This document shows positions 9,473 to 19,600 of a stretch of DNA of 64,000 nucleotides, piece after piece; position 1 is the first letter of the stretch; every line of letters begins with the position of its first letter. Source of the DNA: Pirellulaceae bacterium (GTDB taxonomy: Bacteria > Planctomycetota > Planctomycetia > Pirellulales > Pirellulaceae); NCBI GenBank assembly GCA_022448645.1, contig JAKVBZ010000019.1, positions 1 to 64,000 of the forward strand, in the 5' to 3' direction. The notes under the pieces are model-generated. The model had not been told where the DNA came from. It was given only the letters and a program-made list of their open reading frames with translations, and did no database searches. The position numbers and the translations under genes are program-made.

Positions 9473-10264
9473 TTAATCCGGACATCGCCAGCAGCTGATG
9501 CTATGTGGAGGACCGGGCGACGCCAAAGCTCCGATGTAATCGGGTCCGGGCGTCAAGCTGGTAAGTTGCCAGGTCTCTTGTGGGGACGTCCCTCGCACGG
9601 ACTGAATATGAGGTGAATTGATGGTATCCATATTAATCGTCACTTGGTCCAAAGGAAACGACAGTCCACAACCGAGTGCTTTGAGGAATGCTTCTTTGCA
9701 GGTCCAAAGTCTCAAAAAAGCTTCATTGTGTTGATGGGAAGGCAGCTCTCGTAGCGCCTTGGATTCGGAGCTGGAGAAATAACGTTGTGCTAACTCTTGA
9801 GCTTGCCGCACCGGCCGAATGAGCTCCACGTCGATGCCGACTTCACGATTGGAGCCGACGCCGAGCAAGGCGACGTTGCCCGACTGAGACAGGTTGAACC
9901 GAATCCTTGTTTCGCATGACAGCGGGGCGACTTGCGGCTTGCCAAGAGGTTCGTATTCAAAACGAATCTCTGCAGCGGTAACTTTCATGTATTTGGCCAA
10001 GATACGTCGTAACTGAGCACGGCCAACAATAAACCTCTGGCGCGGCTCCTCACGCAAAAAACGATTCGCCCTTTGCCGCTCGTCGGAACACAACTGAGCA
10101 GCAAGATCAGTCAGTTTGTCGGAGGACACAGCTAACGGAATCCGCCAGACGTCGATGTGGTCTGGGGTCACTGAAAACTTGCTTTTGGTCGAGACTGACC
10201 AGTTACATTCGTGTGGAATGTCGTCCGCCGCTGACCCGCTCATAGCAAACCATGTCCTCTGCAT
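9473..10264 (-). CDS. 4'-phosphopantetheinyl transferase (Sfp/Gsp type)
   Basis: This 263-residue enzyme attaches the phosphopantetheine arm of coenzyme A to the active serine of carrier proteins. Sfp-type signatures are clear: RFNLSQSGN at about 123-130, the Mg-binding GIDVELIR with D145 and E147, and the RLWTCKEAFLKALG helix with W187 and K190-E191. The length and two-lobed arrangement fit the Sfp class rather than AcpS. Being next to a FAAL-ACP and a PKS, it very likely activates their ACP domains (S766 of the FAAL, S2146 of the PKS). It probably shares a transcript with the MMPL gene downstream. A second ATG at 10243, 11 bp after an AGAGGA, is an alternative start. Confidence 0.92.
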   Translation of the reverse strand: MQRTWFAMSGSAADDIPHECNWSVSTKSKFSVTPDHIDVWRIPLAVSSDKLTDLAAQLCSDERQRANRFLREEPRQRFIVGRAQLRRILAKYMKVTAAEIRFEYEPLGKPQVAPLSCETRIRFNLSQSGNVALLGVGSNREVGIDVELIRPVRQAQELAQRYFSSSESKALRELPSHQHNEAFLRLWTCKEAFLKALGCGLSFPLDQVTINMDTINSPHIQSVRGTSPQETWQLTSLTPGPDYIGALASPGPPHSISCWRCPD

Positions 10265-10596
10265 TGGGCAGATTGAGAAAGGGTACTGGATTCTTCAAAC
10301 GTCGTGCCCAGATTGCGTCTATTGTAGCTGTTTATGGGAGCCCACCAACTGTCAGTTTTGGCAGGGTTTGACTCAGTGTTGCAGCATCCCTACTCGTGAC
10401 GTTTTACGTAGCAAGTGCAAACATCAGCAGAACTTACGGGTTTTTCCAGCGGTGGCCACAACATTGTTTCTCCGGTTGACGGCGTGCCGATGCAGCAGAA
10501 GAGGCAGGCTAGTCAGTTACCGATCTCATGGATGCCTATGGTTGCAAACTTCCTGCTGCCCAGATAACCTAGGTAGATTATTTTGACGGATCGACA

Positions 10597-10618
10597 ACAG
10601 ACATAAAAACAGACATAA
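10597..10618. repeat. Direct repeat of a 10-bp unit with 12-bp period
   Basis: ACAGACATAA occurs at 10597-10606 and again at 10609-10618. The period is close to one helical turn, which would suit an operator bound by a dimeric regulator. It lies about 205-230 bp before the FAAL start codon. Function is inferred from position only. Confidence 0.4.
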
Positions 10619-10631
10619 CCCCCCCACCAGG

Positions 10632-10668
10632 TTTCGGTTTGGGAGAGTCATCCTCTCACAAGCCGAAA
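10632..10668 (+). promoter_or_regulatory. Long hairpin upstream of the FAAL-PKS operon
   Basis: Two arms (10632-10647 and 10653-10668) pair through 15 base pairs, including one G-T pair, with one G-A mismatch and a five-base loop (TCATC). It lies 155 bp before the FAAL start, so it would be in the 5' untranslated RNA if transcription starts upstream of it. It could be an attenuator or a protein-binding RNA element. No T-tract follows, so it is not a plain terminator. Confidence 0.5.
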
Positions 10669-10823
10669 AACGTGGCCAAACTTGTAGCAGTCCAGATGGT
10701 TTTGCACTGTGCAAGTTAGATTCCTGCGAACTGTTTTACAGGTTGTGGGAATGCCGTTCAACCAGCCGGTATAGACGACCGGTTCCCGCCTTTAGCCGCC
10801 ACGCGAGACAATTTGACTCCATC

Positions 10824-13376
10824 ATGATTGATCATCTGTCTAACCGTTCGAACATAGCAGCGACACTTTTGGATGTCCTCCGTAGTCGCACCGCCATTTT
10901 CGGTGGTGAGACTGCGTACACTTTTGTATCAGAGAACGATGCGGATGAGTCGATTACGTATGCGGAGTTGGATTTGCGAGCTAGGGCTATCGCGACCGAA
11001 TTGCGCAAGACAACTCAACCAGGAGACAGGGTTCTTTTGTTGTATCCTGCTGGTTTGGATTTCATTACTGCATTCTTTGGGTGTGTGTACGCGAAAGTTT
11101 TGGCCGTACCGACTTGTTATCCAAAACCGAAACGCCCGATGCCTCGCTTGGCAGCTATTGGGCGTGACGCCCGTGCGTCCGTGGTTATGACCAATTCCAA
11201 GACGTTGGAGTTGGTCTCGGTGGCTCGGCAACATGAGGATTTGTCATCTGCCAAATGGTTGTCGATCGATCAGATCCCAGAAAGCCTGGCAGCGGATTGG
11301 GAAGTTCCTGATCTGTCCCCCAACGACATTGTTTTCTTACAGTACACGTCAGGGTCGACCAATACACCGAAAGGTGTGATGGTATCTCATGGGAACTTGG
11401 TGCATAACCTGGAATCGATTCGCGAAGGTTTCCGGTTAGAATTCCAGGAGAACTGCGACGAGCCGACGGGAAAGGGCGTGTTCTGGCTTCCCGCTTACCA
11501 TGACATGGGGCTGATTGGTGGTATTCTTACGTCACTGTATGTCGGCGGCGAGAGTATTCTTATGTCGCCTACGGATTTTCTACGGCGGCCTGTTCGCTGG
11601 CTGCAGGCAATTTCTCAACATCGCGCCAATGTCAGTGGAGCGCCGAATTTTGCCTTTGAATTGTGTGTCGACAAGATTGCCGACGAACAATGCGTAGATC
11701 TCGACTTGAGTAGCTGGAGTGTCGGATTTTGTGGAGCGGAACCCATTCGAGCTGAAACGTTGGAACGTTTCGTGAATAAGTTTGCTCCTTGTGGGTTTCA
11801 ACCTGAGTCCCTTTATCCGTGTTATGGACTAGCGGAATCGACGTTGTTGGCGGCAGGCGGTGACGGTCCGGCTAAGCCGGTGTTGAAGCGTTGCCTACGT
11901 GACGCGTTGGCACAGAATGTGGTGGAGGATGCCAACGGCCACAATCACGCCGAAGCACAGCGACTTGTAAGCTGTGGTCGTCCGCGTTTGCGACACCAAA
12001 TCAAGATTGTCAATCCAGAGACCCGAACGGAATGTGCATCAGACATTGTCGGCGAGATTTGGGTACGTGGACCAAGTGTGGCTGCCGGTTATTGGAATCG
12101 GCCACAGGAAACCGCCGAAACATTTCAGGCGCGGCTAGGATCGGATGGTGATGGAGCCTTTTTGCGTACGGGTGATCTTGGCTTTTTGAGCGATAGCGAA
12201 CTTTACATTACCGGACGCGTTAAAGATGTCATCATCATTCGGGGTAGAAACCTCTATCCTCAAGACCTGGAGCGAACGGTGGCCGAATCTCATCCAGGAT
12301 TGCGGCTGGACGCTGGTGCAGCATTTTCGATCGAGGTTCAAGGCGAGGAGCAACTAGGGATTGTGCACGAAGTCGATCGAAATTTTCGACGCGATGACCT
12401 GAGTGAGGTGGCTAGGCTGGTGCGCCGTATGATCATCGCCGAACATGAGGTCGATCCACATGTCGTCGTACTGATTCGCCAAGCTAGTTTGCCGGTGACG
12501 TCCAGCGGTAAAGTCCAACGATCGTTGTGTCGGCAGTTGTATTTAGAGGGCAAGTTAAAGGTGCATTTCGAGTGGGTCAACAAATCTGTAAAGAACGAAC
12601 AAGCAGCTCAACGACCGCAAGTTGAAAGTGAGTTAAGTGAACACTTCATGAGTGAGCATGGGGAAGGCGCGAATGTCGCTCGGACTGGTGCTTCCCGTCG
12701 TGCTGTCGCAGCCACCGTGACGGTGGCCAAGAACCGTCATTTGGCCAGTCAAAATGGAACTGGTGGCAACGGTACGTCTTTGCGAAGGGAATTGCCAACT
12801 GCCCCGCCAGAAAATTCCAGTTCGCCACATGGCGGACGGTCTCAGATGGACACAAACCTGGCTGGCAGCGATCGTCGTAATGGCAATTCAAGTCGCCACC
12901 AAAATGGTTCCGCAAAGAATGGCTCCACGAACGTAGGCTCGTCGAAAACGGTGACATCTCCTCCGGAAGTCCCTCAAGATCGTCCGATGACCGCGGATGA
13001 AGTCGATCGTTTGGCGGAAAGAATTGGAATTTGGTTGATGGATTGGTTAATGCGAAAAGCGCAAGTTCCTCGTAGCGAGATTCGTGGGGACAAGCCCTTT
13101 GCAGATTACGGACTTGATTCGTTAACGGCTGTGGAAATGAGTCAGGACATCGAAGATTGGTTGGGAGTTCAAGTGACAGCGACTGTGGCTTGGAATTATC
13201 CTACGTCCACTACCATGGCCCGTTATTTGGCTCGTGAAGTCGCCGGAGTGCCCGAGAGCCCGACCATTTTGGATCCTTCTACTCCAGCGCCGGAGGCTTC
13301 GGAGTTTGAGCAGATTCTTGGGGAGATAGAGAATCTCAGCGACGAAGAAGTGGAACGGTTGTTAAATGACGCGTAA
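10824..13376 (+). CDS. Fatty acyl-AMP ligase (FAAL) with C-terminal acyl carrier domain
   Basis: An 850-residue ANL-superfamily enzyme that activates a fatty acid as acyl-AMP and hands it to a carrier protein. The A3 motif YTSGSTNTPKGV lies at 174-185, followed by the FAAL-typical FWLPAYHDMGLIGGI and SPTDFLRRPVRWL, then YCYGLAEST-like and GDLGF motifs. The adenylating part ends near 590. A low-complexity Asn/Ser/Gly-rich linker of about 110 residues leads to an ACP at about 715-800 with the phosphopantetheine serine at S766 (YGLDSLTAVEM). An upstream in-frame TTG at 10743 gives an implausible basic leader, so the ATG at 10824 is chosen. Fused FAAL-ACP proteins load adjacent PKSs, so this is the likely starter-loading enzyme for the next gene. 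Confidence 0.92.
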   Translation: MIDHLSNRSNIAATLLDVLRSRTAIFGGETAYTFVSENDADESITYAELDLRARAIATELRKTTQPGDRVLLLYPAGLDFITAFFGCVYAKVLAVPTCYPKPKRPMPRLAAIGRDARASVVMTNSKTLELVSVARQHEDLSSAKWLSIDQIPESLAADWEVPDLSPNDIVFLQYTSGSTNTPKGVMVSHGNLVHNLESIREGFRLEFQENCDEPTGKGVFWLPAYHDMGLIGGILTSLYVGGESILMSPTDFLRRPVRWLQAISQHRANVSGAPNFAFELCVDKIADEQCVDLDLSSWSVGFCGAEPIRAETLERFVNKFAPCGFQPESLYPCYGLAESTLLAAGGDGPAKPVLKRCLRDALAQNVVEDANGHNHAEAQRLVSCGRPRLRHQIKIVNPETRTECASDIVGEIWVRGPSVAAGYWNRPQETAETFQARLGSDGDGAFLRTGDLGFLSDSELYITGRVKDVIIIRGRNLYPQDLERTVAESHPGLRLDAGAAFSIEVQGEEQLGIVHEVDRNFRRDDLSEVARLVRRMIIAEHEVDPHVVVLIRQASLPVTSSGKVQRSLCRQLYLEGKLKVHFEWVNKSVKNEQAAQRPQVESELSEHFMSEHGEGANVARTGASRRAVAATVTVAKNRHLASQNGTGGNGTSLRRELPTAPPENSSSPHGGRSQMDTNLAGSDRRNGNSSRHQNGSAKNGSTNVGSSKTVTSPPEVPQDRPMTADEVDRLAERIGIWLMDWLMRKAQVPRSEIRGDKPFADYGLDSLTAVEMSQDIEDWLGVQVTATVAWNYPTSTTMARYLAREVAGVPESPTILDPSTPAPEASEFEQILGEIENLSDEEVERLLNDA

Positions 13377-13659
13377 CCAAACACCGCGGAGGTACCGACC
13401 AGTGACTTCGGTCGAGCCTTAACGAAGTGAACGCGGGGGGAGGATTTTTCTCGGATCATGAAATGTCGGAACGATGATTTCGGGATGAGAAGAATCTTCT
13501 AAAACATAGTCGACATTAATTACCGAACACGCAAACGCTTTGGCGGGCCTATTGTCAAAATCCCGCTCCACCGCGACGACTGTCTTTTAGCGTCGGTGTT
13601 TCGTGCTTGGTCCCATTGATTAAACGCGTACCTTTGGACGCCATTGTGGATTGTGAACC

Positions 13660-16600
13660 ATGGTCGAATTATCCCAACGTCTTGCCAATTTGTCGCCCGC
13701 CAAACGGCGGTTGCTTGAAGAAAAGCTGCGCAAGCGGACCGATGTTGCAGAACCGATTGCCGTGGTGGGGATGGCTTGCCGTTTTTCCGGCGCGGTCAAC
13801 TTGGACGACTTTTGGAAACTGATTGACCAGCGTATCGATGCGACTGGAGAGATCCCTGCTGAGCGTTGGGACGTCGACGAGCTGTACGATCCTACCGGTG
13901 AACAAAAAGGAAAAATGTCGACTCGCTGGGCGGGGATGCTGGCGGACTACGACCAATTTGATCCGCTGTTTTTTGGGATTTCTCCCCGAGAAGCATCACA
14001 GATGGATCCTCAACAACGGTTGTTGTTAGAGGTTTCTTGGGAAGCGTTGGAACACGCATCGATTCCTGTAGAACGTATTAGCGGCTCGTCGACGGGCGTG
14101 TTTGTGGGTATTGGTGGCACGGATTATTCTAAGGTCCCCTCCCAATATGCGGACTATTACGAACATATCGAGGCTCATACGGGGACCGGGAACGCGCTGA
14201 GCATTGCGGCTAATCGGTTGTCTTACGTGTTTGATCTTCATGGTCCCAGCATGGCGGTTGACACTGCGTGTTCATCCGGACTGATCGGCTTGCACTTGGC
14301 CGTTCAGGCATTGCGTAATCGCGAATGCGATGCTGCACTTGCCGGTGGAGTTAACATGATTTTGACTCCGGAGACGACCATTGCATTTTCCAATGCCAGG
14401 ATGTTGTCTGCGGACGGCTGCTGTCGTCCCTTTGATGCCAGTGCGAATGGGTATGTGCGTGGCGAAGGCTGTGGGATGCTCCTGCTGAAACGGCTAAGCG
14501 ATGCCGACCGCGATGGAGACAATGTGTTGGCAGTGGTCCGGTCTAGTGCTGTAAACCAGGATGGCCGGACCTCGGGAATTACAGCGCCAAATGCTTTGTC
14601 TCAACAAAGTGTTATCCATACGGCCTTACAACAAGCTGGCTTGTCAGCCGATCAAATTACCTATGTCGAAGCGCACGGAACCGGAACGCCGCTTGGTGAT
14701 CCGATGGAGCTGCAAGCATTGGGAGAAGTTTACCGTCGGCGTACTCCGGACGAGCCGACGGTTCATGTTACCTCCGTGAAGGCAAATATCGGCCATACTG
14801 AGACGGCGTCAGGGATTGCTGGATTGATGAAAGTCGTGTTGATGCTACAGCATCGGCAGATTCCCGGACAGACGCACTTGAAACAGCTCAACCCGAATAT
14901 CCAGCTCGCTGGAACACGCATCGAGATTCCGTCGGAGTCTTTGGCGTGGACGACCGATGGGCAGCCACGGATCGCCGGGGTGAGCTCCTTTGGTTTCGGT
15001 GGAGCCAACGCGCACGTTATCCTGGAAGAGGGGTCGGAACGAAGGGTAGAAGGACCACAGCGTGATCGACCACTACACCTTTTGACTGTCTCTGCAAAAA
15101 CTGAGACGGCGCTGGACGATTCTATTCGGCGTTATCAGGCATTTCTCGAAGAAAACCCTCAGGTGACATTACCCGATGTTTGTTATTCGGCGAATGCTGG
15201 GCGGACTCACTTTAATCAGCGATTAACGATTACAGCTGGCGATCGCGAAGAACTGCAACAGCGGCTCGGGAAAGCGACGAGCGGCAAATTGGGAGCGGGG
15301 GTCAAACGCGGTCAGGTTCGTGTGGTTAGTCGACCTCGAGTCGCGATGGTGTTTACTGGGCAAGGGGCTCAGTACGTTGGCATGGGGCAGAGCCTGTACG
15401 AGTCACATCCGGTTTTTCGAGAAACCATCGATCGGTTGGATCAGACGTTTTTTGAAGCGGTTGGGCAACCGCTGTTGTCTGTGCTCTATCCCGATGACAC
15501 GGGAAATTCGCTGTTGGATCAAACTGCTTACACGCAACCCGCGCTGTTTGCGATTGAATACGCCCTGTCGCAATTGTGGCGGTCGTGGGGTGTGGAACCT
15601 GTGATCGTATTGGGACACAGTGTCGGCGAGTACGTGGCGTGTTGTGTGGCTGACGTGTTTACGCCAGAAGACGGTTTGCGGCTGATTGCGCACCGGGCAC
15701 GGCTGATGCAACAACTTCCACTTCAGGGAAGTATGGCGGTGGTCTTTGCCGGTTTTGAACAAGTGGCAGCAGCGATTGATGAACATCATGAAGTGGTGGA
15801 TATCGCCGCTGCAAACGGTCCGGAAAACACGGTCATCTCCGGCGAAACCGGCGTCGTAGAAAAGCTGCTGCAGCAATTTTCCGAAAAAGGTATTGAATCT
15901 CGTCCGCTCACGGTTTCGCATGCCTTCCATTCGCCCCTCATGGACCCCATGCTTGACGAATTTGAGCAGTTGGCGCGTGTAGTACCCTACGGCCGGCCTC
16001 GGATACCTATCGCTTCCAACCTGACCGGGAGGATCCTGGATAGCGAACCACCCGACGCCCGCTATTGGCGCGACCATGTCCGCCACACCGTACGTTTTGC
16101 TGATGGCATGCGACAATTGGCTGGGCAGGAGTTGGACGCGATTTTGGAAATCGGTCCCACGGCCAGCTTGTTGGGAATGGGTCGACGGTGTCAGCCCGAC
16201 CTGGAAGTGCTTTGGTTGCCTTCATTGCGGCAAGGTCAAAATGATTGGCAAGTCATGTTGGATAGCCTTGCCTCGCTGTATGTGTTGGGAGTCAATGTGT
16301 CCTGGGACGCTTTTGATAACCCTTGGCCACGGCGACGGCTGAGCTTGCCACATTACCCGTTCGAACGGTCGCGACACTGGTACCGGGACGGTGCACCCAG
16401 GCGGGCGGGATCTTTGGGATCTCGATCAGCGACCTTGCATCCGTTGCTGGGGCAACGAGTTGCCTCGCCGCTGGAGGTGGACACGTATGAGAATTTGTGG
16501 AGTCAGCGATCGCCGGCATATTTGATCGATCATCAGGTACAAGGATCTGTCGTCACACCTGCCGCTGCGTACCTCGATCAGGCTTTGGCGGCAGCCGATC

Positions 16601-19600
16601 AATCCTTCGGAAACGGTCCTCATGTCCTGGAAAACGTCGCTATTCAAAAGGCCATGTTTTTGGCCGAGGACGACAATCGATTGGTGCAGTTGACGCTATC
16701 GCCCGAGTCAGGTGGGCGGCGGACCTTCGAGACGTTTAGCAGTAGTTCCGTGGTGGATCCGGAGGATCACGAGTCCCCTTGGACGTTGCATGCCGTCGGT
16801 GCGATTGTCCCGGCCGAAACGGTCTCAGGGTACGGTGACCATGCTACGATCGTGAATGTTGACGATGTGAGAGTCCGCGCGACATCGAGTACTTCTGCTG
16901 AGGACTTCTATCAGCGAATGGCCGAACGTAATCTGTCGTATGGACCGGCATTTCAAGTTTTGGAGGACTTGCAGCGGAGTGATCAGGATGCGGTCGCCCA
17001 AGTCAACCTCCCTGAAAGTGTGAAAAAAGAACTCGATAATTATCGCTTGCATCCAGCTCTGTTAGATGCCCTGTTTCAGTCAATGGCTGGCGCCATACCT
17101 TTGGAAAAGGATGGCTCTCATAGTCCGTACACCTACATGCCCGTCGGCGTTCGCCGACTTAGGATTTTGCGACCACTGTCGGACTCAATGCTGACGTATG
17201 CGGTACGTACTTCGGACAATGATGGTCCGAGTCCGGAAACCGTTGAAGGTGACGTACTCTTGTTGGATGACGAAGGTCACGTGATTGTGGAGCTGCGGGG
17301 AGTTCAAGTGCAGCGATTGGGGCGTTCCTTGCAGCAGCAATCATCAGAACCGAAAGACTGGCTGTACCAGGTGAGATGGACGGAACAAACAGTATCGTCT
17401 ATCGACGACGGTAATGCGGATGCGGGATTGGGGACCTGGTTGATCTTTGGCGACGAACTAGGTGTCGGTTCTTGTCTGGCGAAAAAATTGAAACAACAGG
17501 GCGACCAGGTTGCCATAGTGACGGCGGGTTCGGAATTTATCCGTTCAGCCGGTCAAAACGGAAACCGTACGAATTACCAGGTCCGCCCAACGAATGGCGA
17601 CGACCTTCAACAAGTCCTGGATGACCTTTTCGCTGATACTGGCGACGCTTCGCATCGGTGTGCGGGTGTGGTGCATCTCTGGAACCTTGACGTGGTTGAC
17701 GACTGCACGGCTGAAATCGACTTGCCCGAGAAATCGCGACAGTTGAGTACGGGAACTGCTTTGACGATTTTTCAACAGATGGCCCGTTTTGCATGGAAGG
17801 AGACTCCAGGACTGTTTTTGGTGACTTGCGGGGCGCAATCGCTCGACGATGCTGATGCGATTTCACCTTTCCAGGCCGCCGTCTGGGGATTGGGGCGTGT
17901 GGCAGCTATCGAACATGCACAACAAAGTTGTCGGCTGTTGGACATGGATCCGGCCACCGATGTTGAGACGATGGCCAGCGAGTTGTTTGAGGAATTGCGT
18001 CGAGGGGACAAGTCGTTGGACGACCAAATCGCGTTTCGCAGTGGTAAAAGGTTCGCTGCCAAGTTGGCGACTGCCTCCGACAACATCTCTCTGGACGCCA
18101 TGGGCCGTAGCAGTGAAGTTCCTACCCACTCTCCGTTCCGGCTCCGGTTGGGAACTCCTGGTAGTTTCGATTCGTTGTGGTTCGAGCCTAACTCTCCTCG
18201 AAAACCGGAAGAGGGACAAGTTGAACTGGAAGTCCGCGCGACAGGACTCAACTTTAGTGATGTTCTCAAGGCCATGGGACTTTATCCCGGTCTGCAGGAT
18301 GACATTGTTCCGTTGGGAATCGAATGCTCAGGAATTGTTTCGGCTGTAGGACCCGGAGTCGACCGGTTCCAAGTCGGAGACGAGGTGATGGGAGTCGCGC
18401 CATACAGCTTTGCCTCTCACGCTATCAGTGCGGATTATGCACTGGTGCCCAAACCGTCCAATATCGACCATGCCGAAGCCAGCACCATTCCGATCACGTT
18501 CCTGACAGCGTACTACGCGCTGTGTCACTTGGCTCATTTGTCCAAGGGTGAACGGATTTTGATTCATGCGGGAGCTGGTGGAGTTGGCTTGGCTGCGATT
18601 CAGATCGCTCAGCAGATAGGCGCTGAGATATTTGCGACGGCAGGAAGTGACGAGAAACGTGACTATTTGCGGTCGCTGGGTGTGCAGCATGTGATGAATT
18701 CACGCACCCTGGATTTTGCTGGCGAAATCATGGCGGTGACGGATCGGCAAGGGGTTGACGTCGTATTGAACTCGCTTCCGGGTGACGCCATTACAAAAAG
18801 TTTAGAATCGATGCGAGCTTACGGGCGGTTTCTGGAGATCGGCAAAACGGACATCTACCAGAATCGGATGATCGGGTTGCTTCCCTTTCAAGACAACTTG
18901 TCTTACTTTGCTATCGATTTAGATCGCATGCTTCGTCAGCGACCTGACTATATCCAGGAAATGTTTACCGAATTGATGACGCATTTTGCCAGTGGCGACT
19001 ATCAGCCGTTGGCGTATACGCAATTTGCGGTGGATGACACTGTGGATGCGTTTCGTTACATGGCCCAGCGAAAGAATATCGGCAAAGTTGTGGTGTCGAT
19101 TGACGAACGTGAAACCGAAGTCGTTTCAGGTGCAACCACGGCGTCAGGATTTCGATCGGACGGTGCGTACCTCATCACTGGAGGTCTTGGATCGCTTGGG
19201 TTGCAGGTTGCTGAATGGATGGCGTGCGAAGGAGCCGGGCACATTCTGTTGATGTCGCGCCGGGGAGCCTCCGTTCACGACGAGCGGCTGAATCCCATAC
19301 GAGAAGCGGGTGGGCAAGTGTCGATCCTGGCTGGTGATGTTTGTAATCTGGAATCACTGTCGTCGGCACTCCAGCAAATTCCCTCCGAGTGCCCGCCATT
19401 ACGCGGCGTAGTACATGCTGCAGGAGTATTGGCTGATGGGGTCCTGTTCGATATGAAATGGCAACAGTTTCGTACTGCGTTGGACGTCAAAGTCGACGGT
19501 ACATGGAATTTACACCATGCCACGTTGGACCAGCCACTTGATTTCTTTTTGATGTTTTCGTCTGTGGCTGCGCTCTTGGGATCACCAGGGCAAGGCAACT

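Larger units (their letters stand above)
10265..10823. promoter_or_regulatory. Divergent promoter region of the PKS cluster
   Basis: About 560 bp separate the phosphopantetheinyl transferase (reverse) from the FAAL gene (forward) with no credible gene between, so both promoters should be here. It holds a direct repeat at 10597-10618 and a long hairpin at 10632-10668, listed separately. A TTGACG at 10583-10588 could be a -35 element, but no good -10 at standard spacing was found. Confidence 0.55.

Noticed and set aside
12760..12960. Asn/Ser/Gly-rich segment of the FAAL as a frameshifted or foreign insertion
   Set aside because: The frame stays open into an intact ACP, and such low-complexity linkers are normal between catalytic and carrier domains.
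15403..16116. 237-codon reverse frame inside the PKS
   Set aside because: It lies antisense to the AT domain, has no domain-like sequence and is explained by codon bias of the forward gene.
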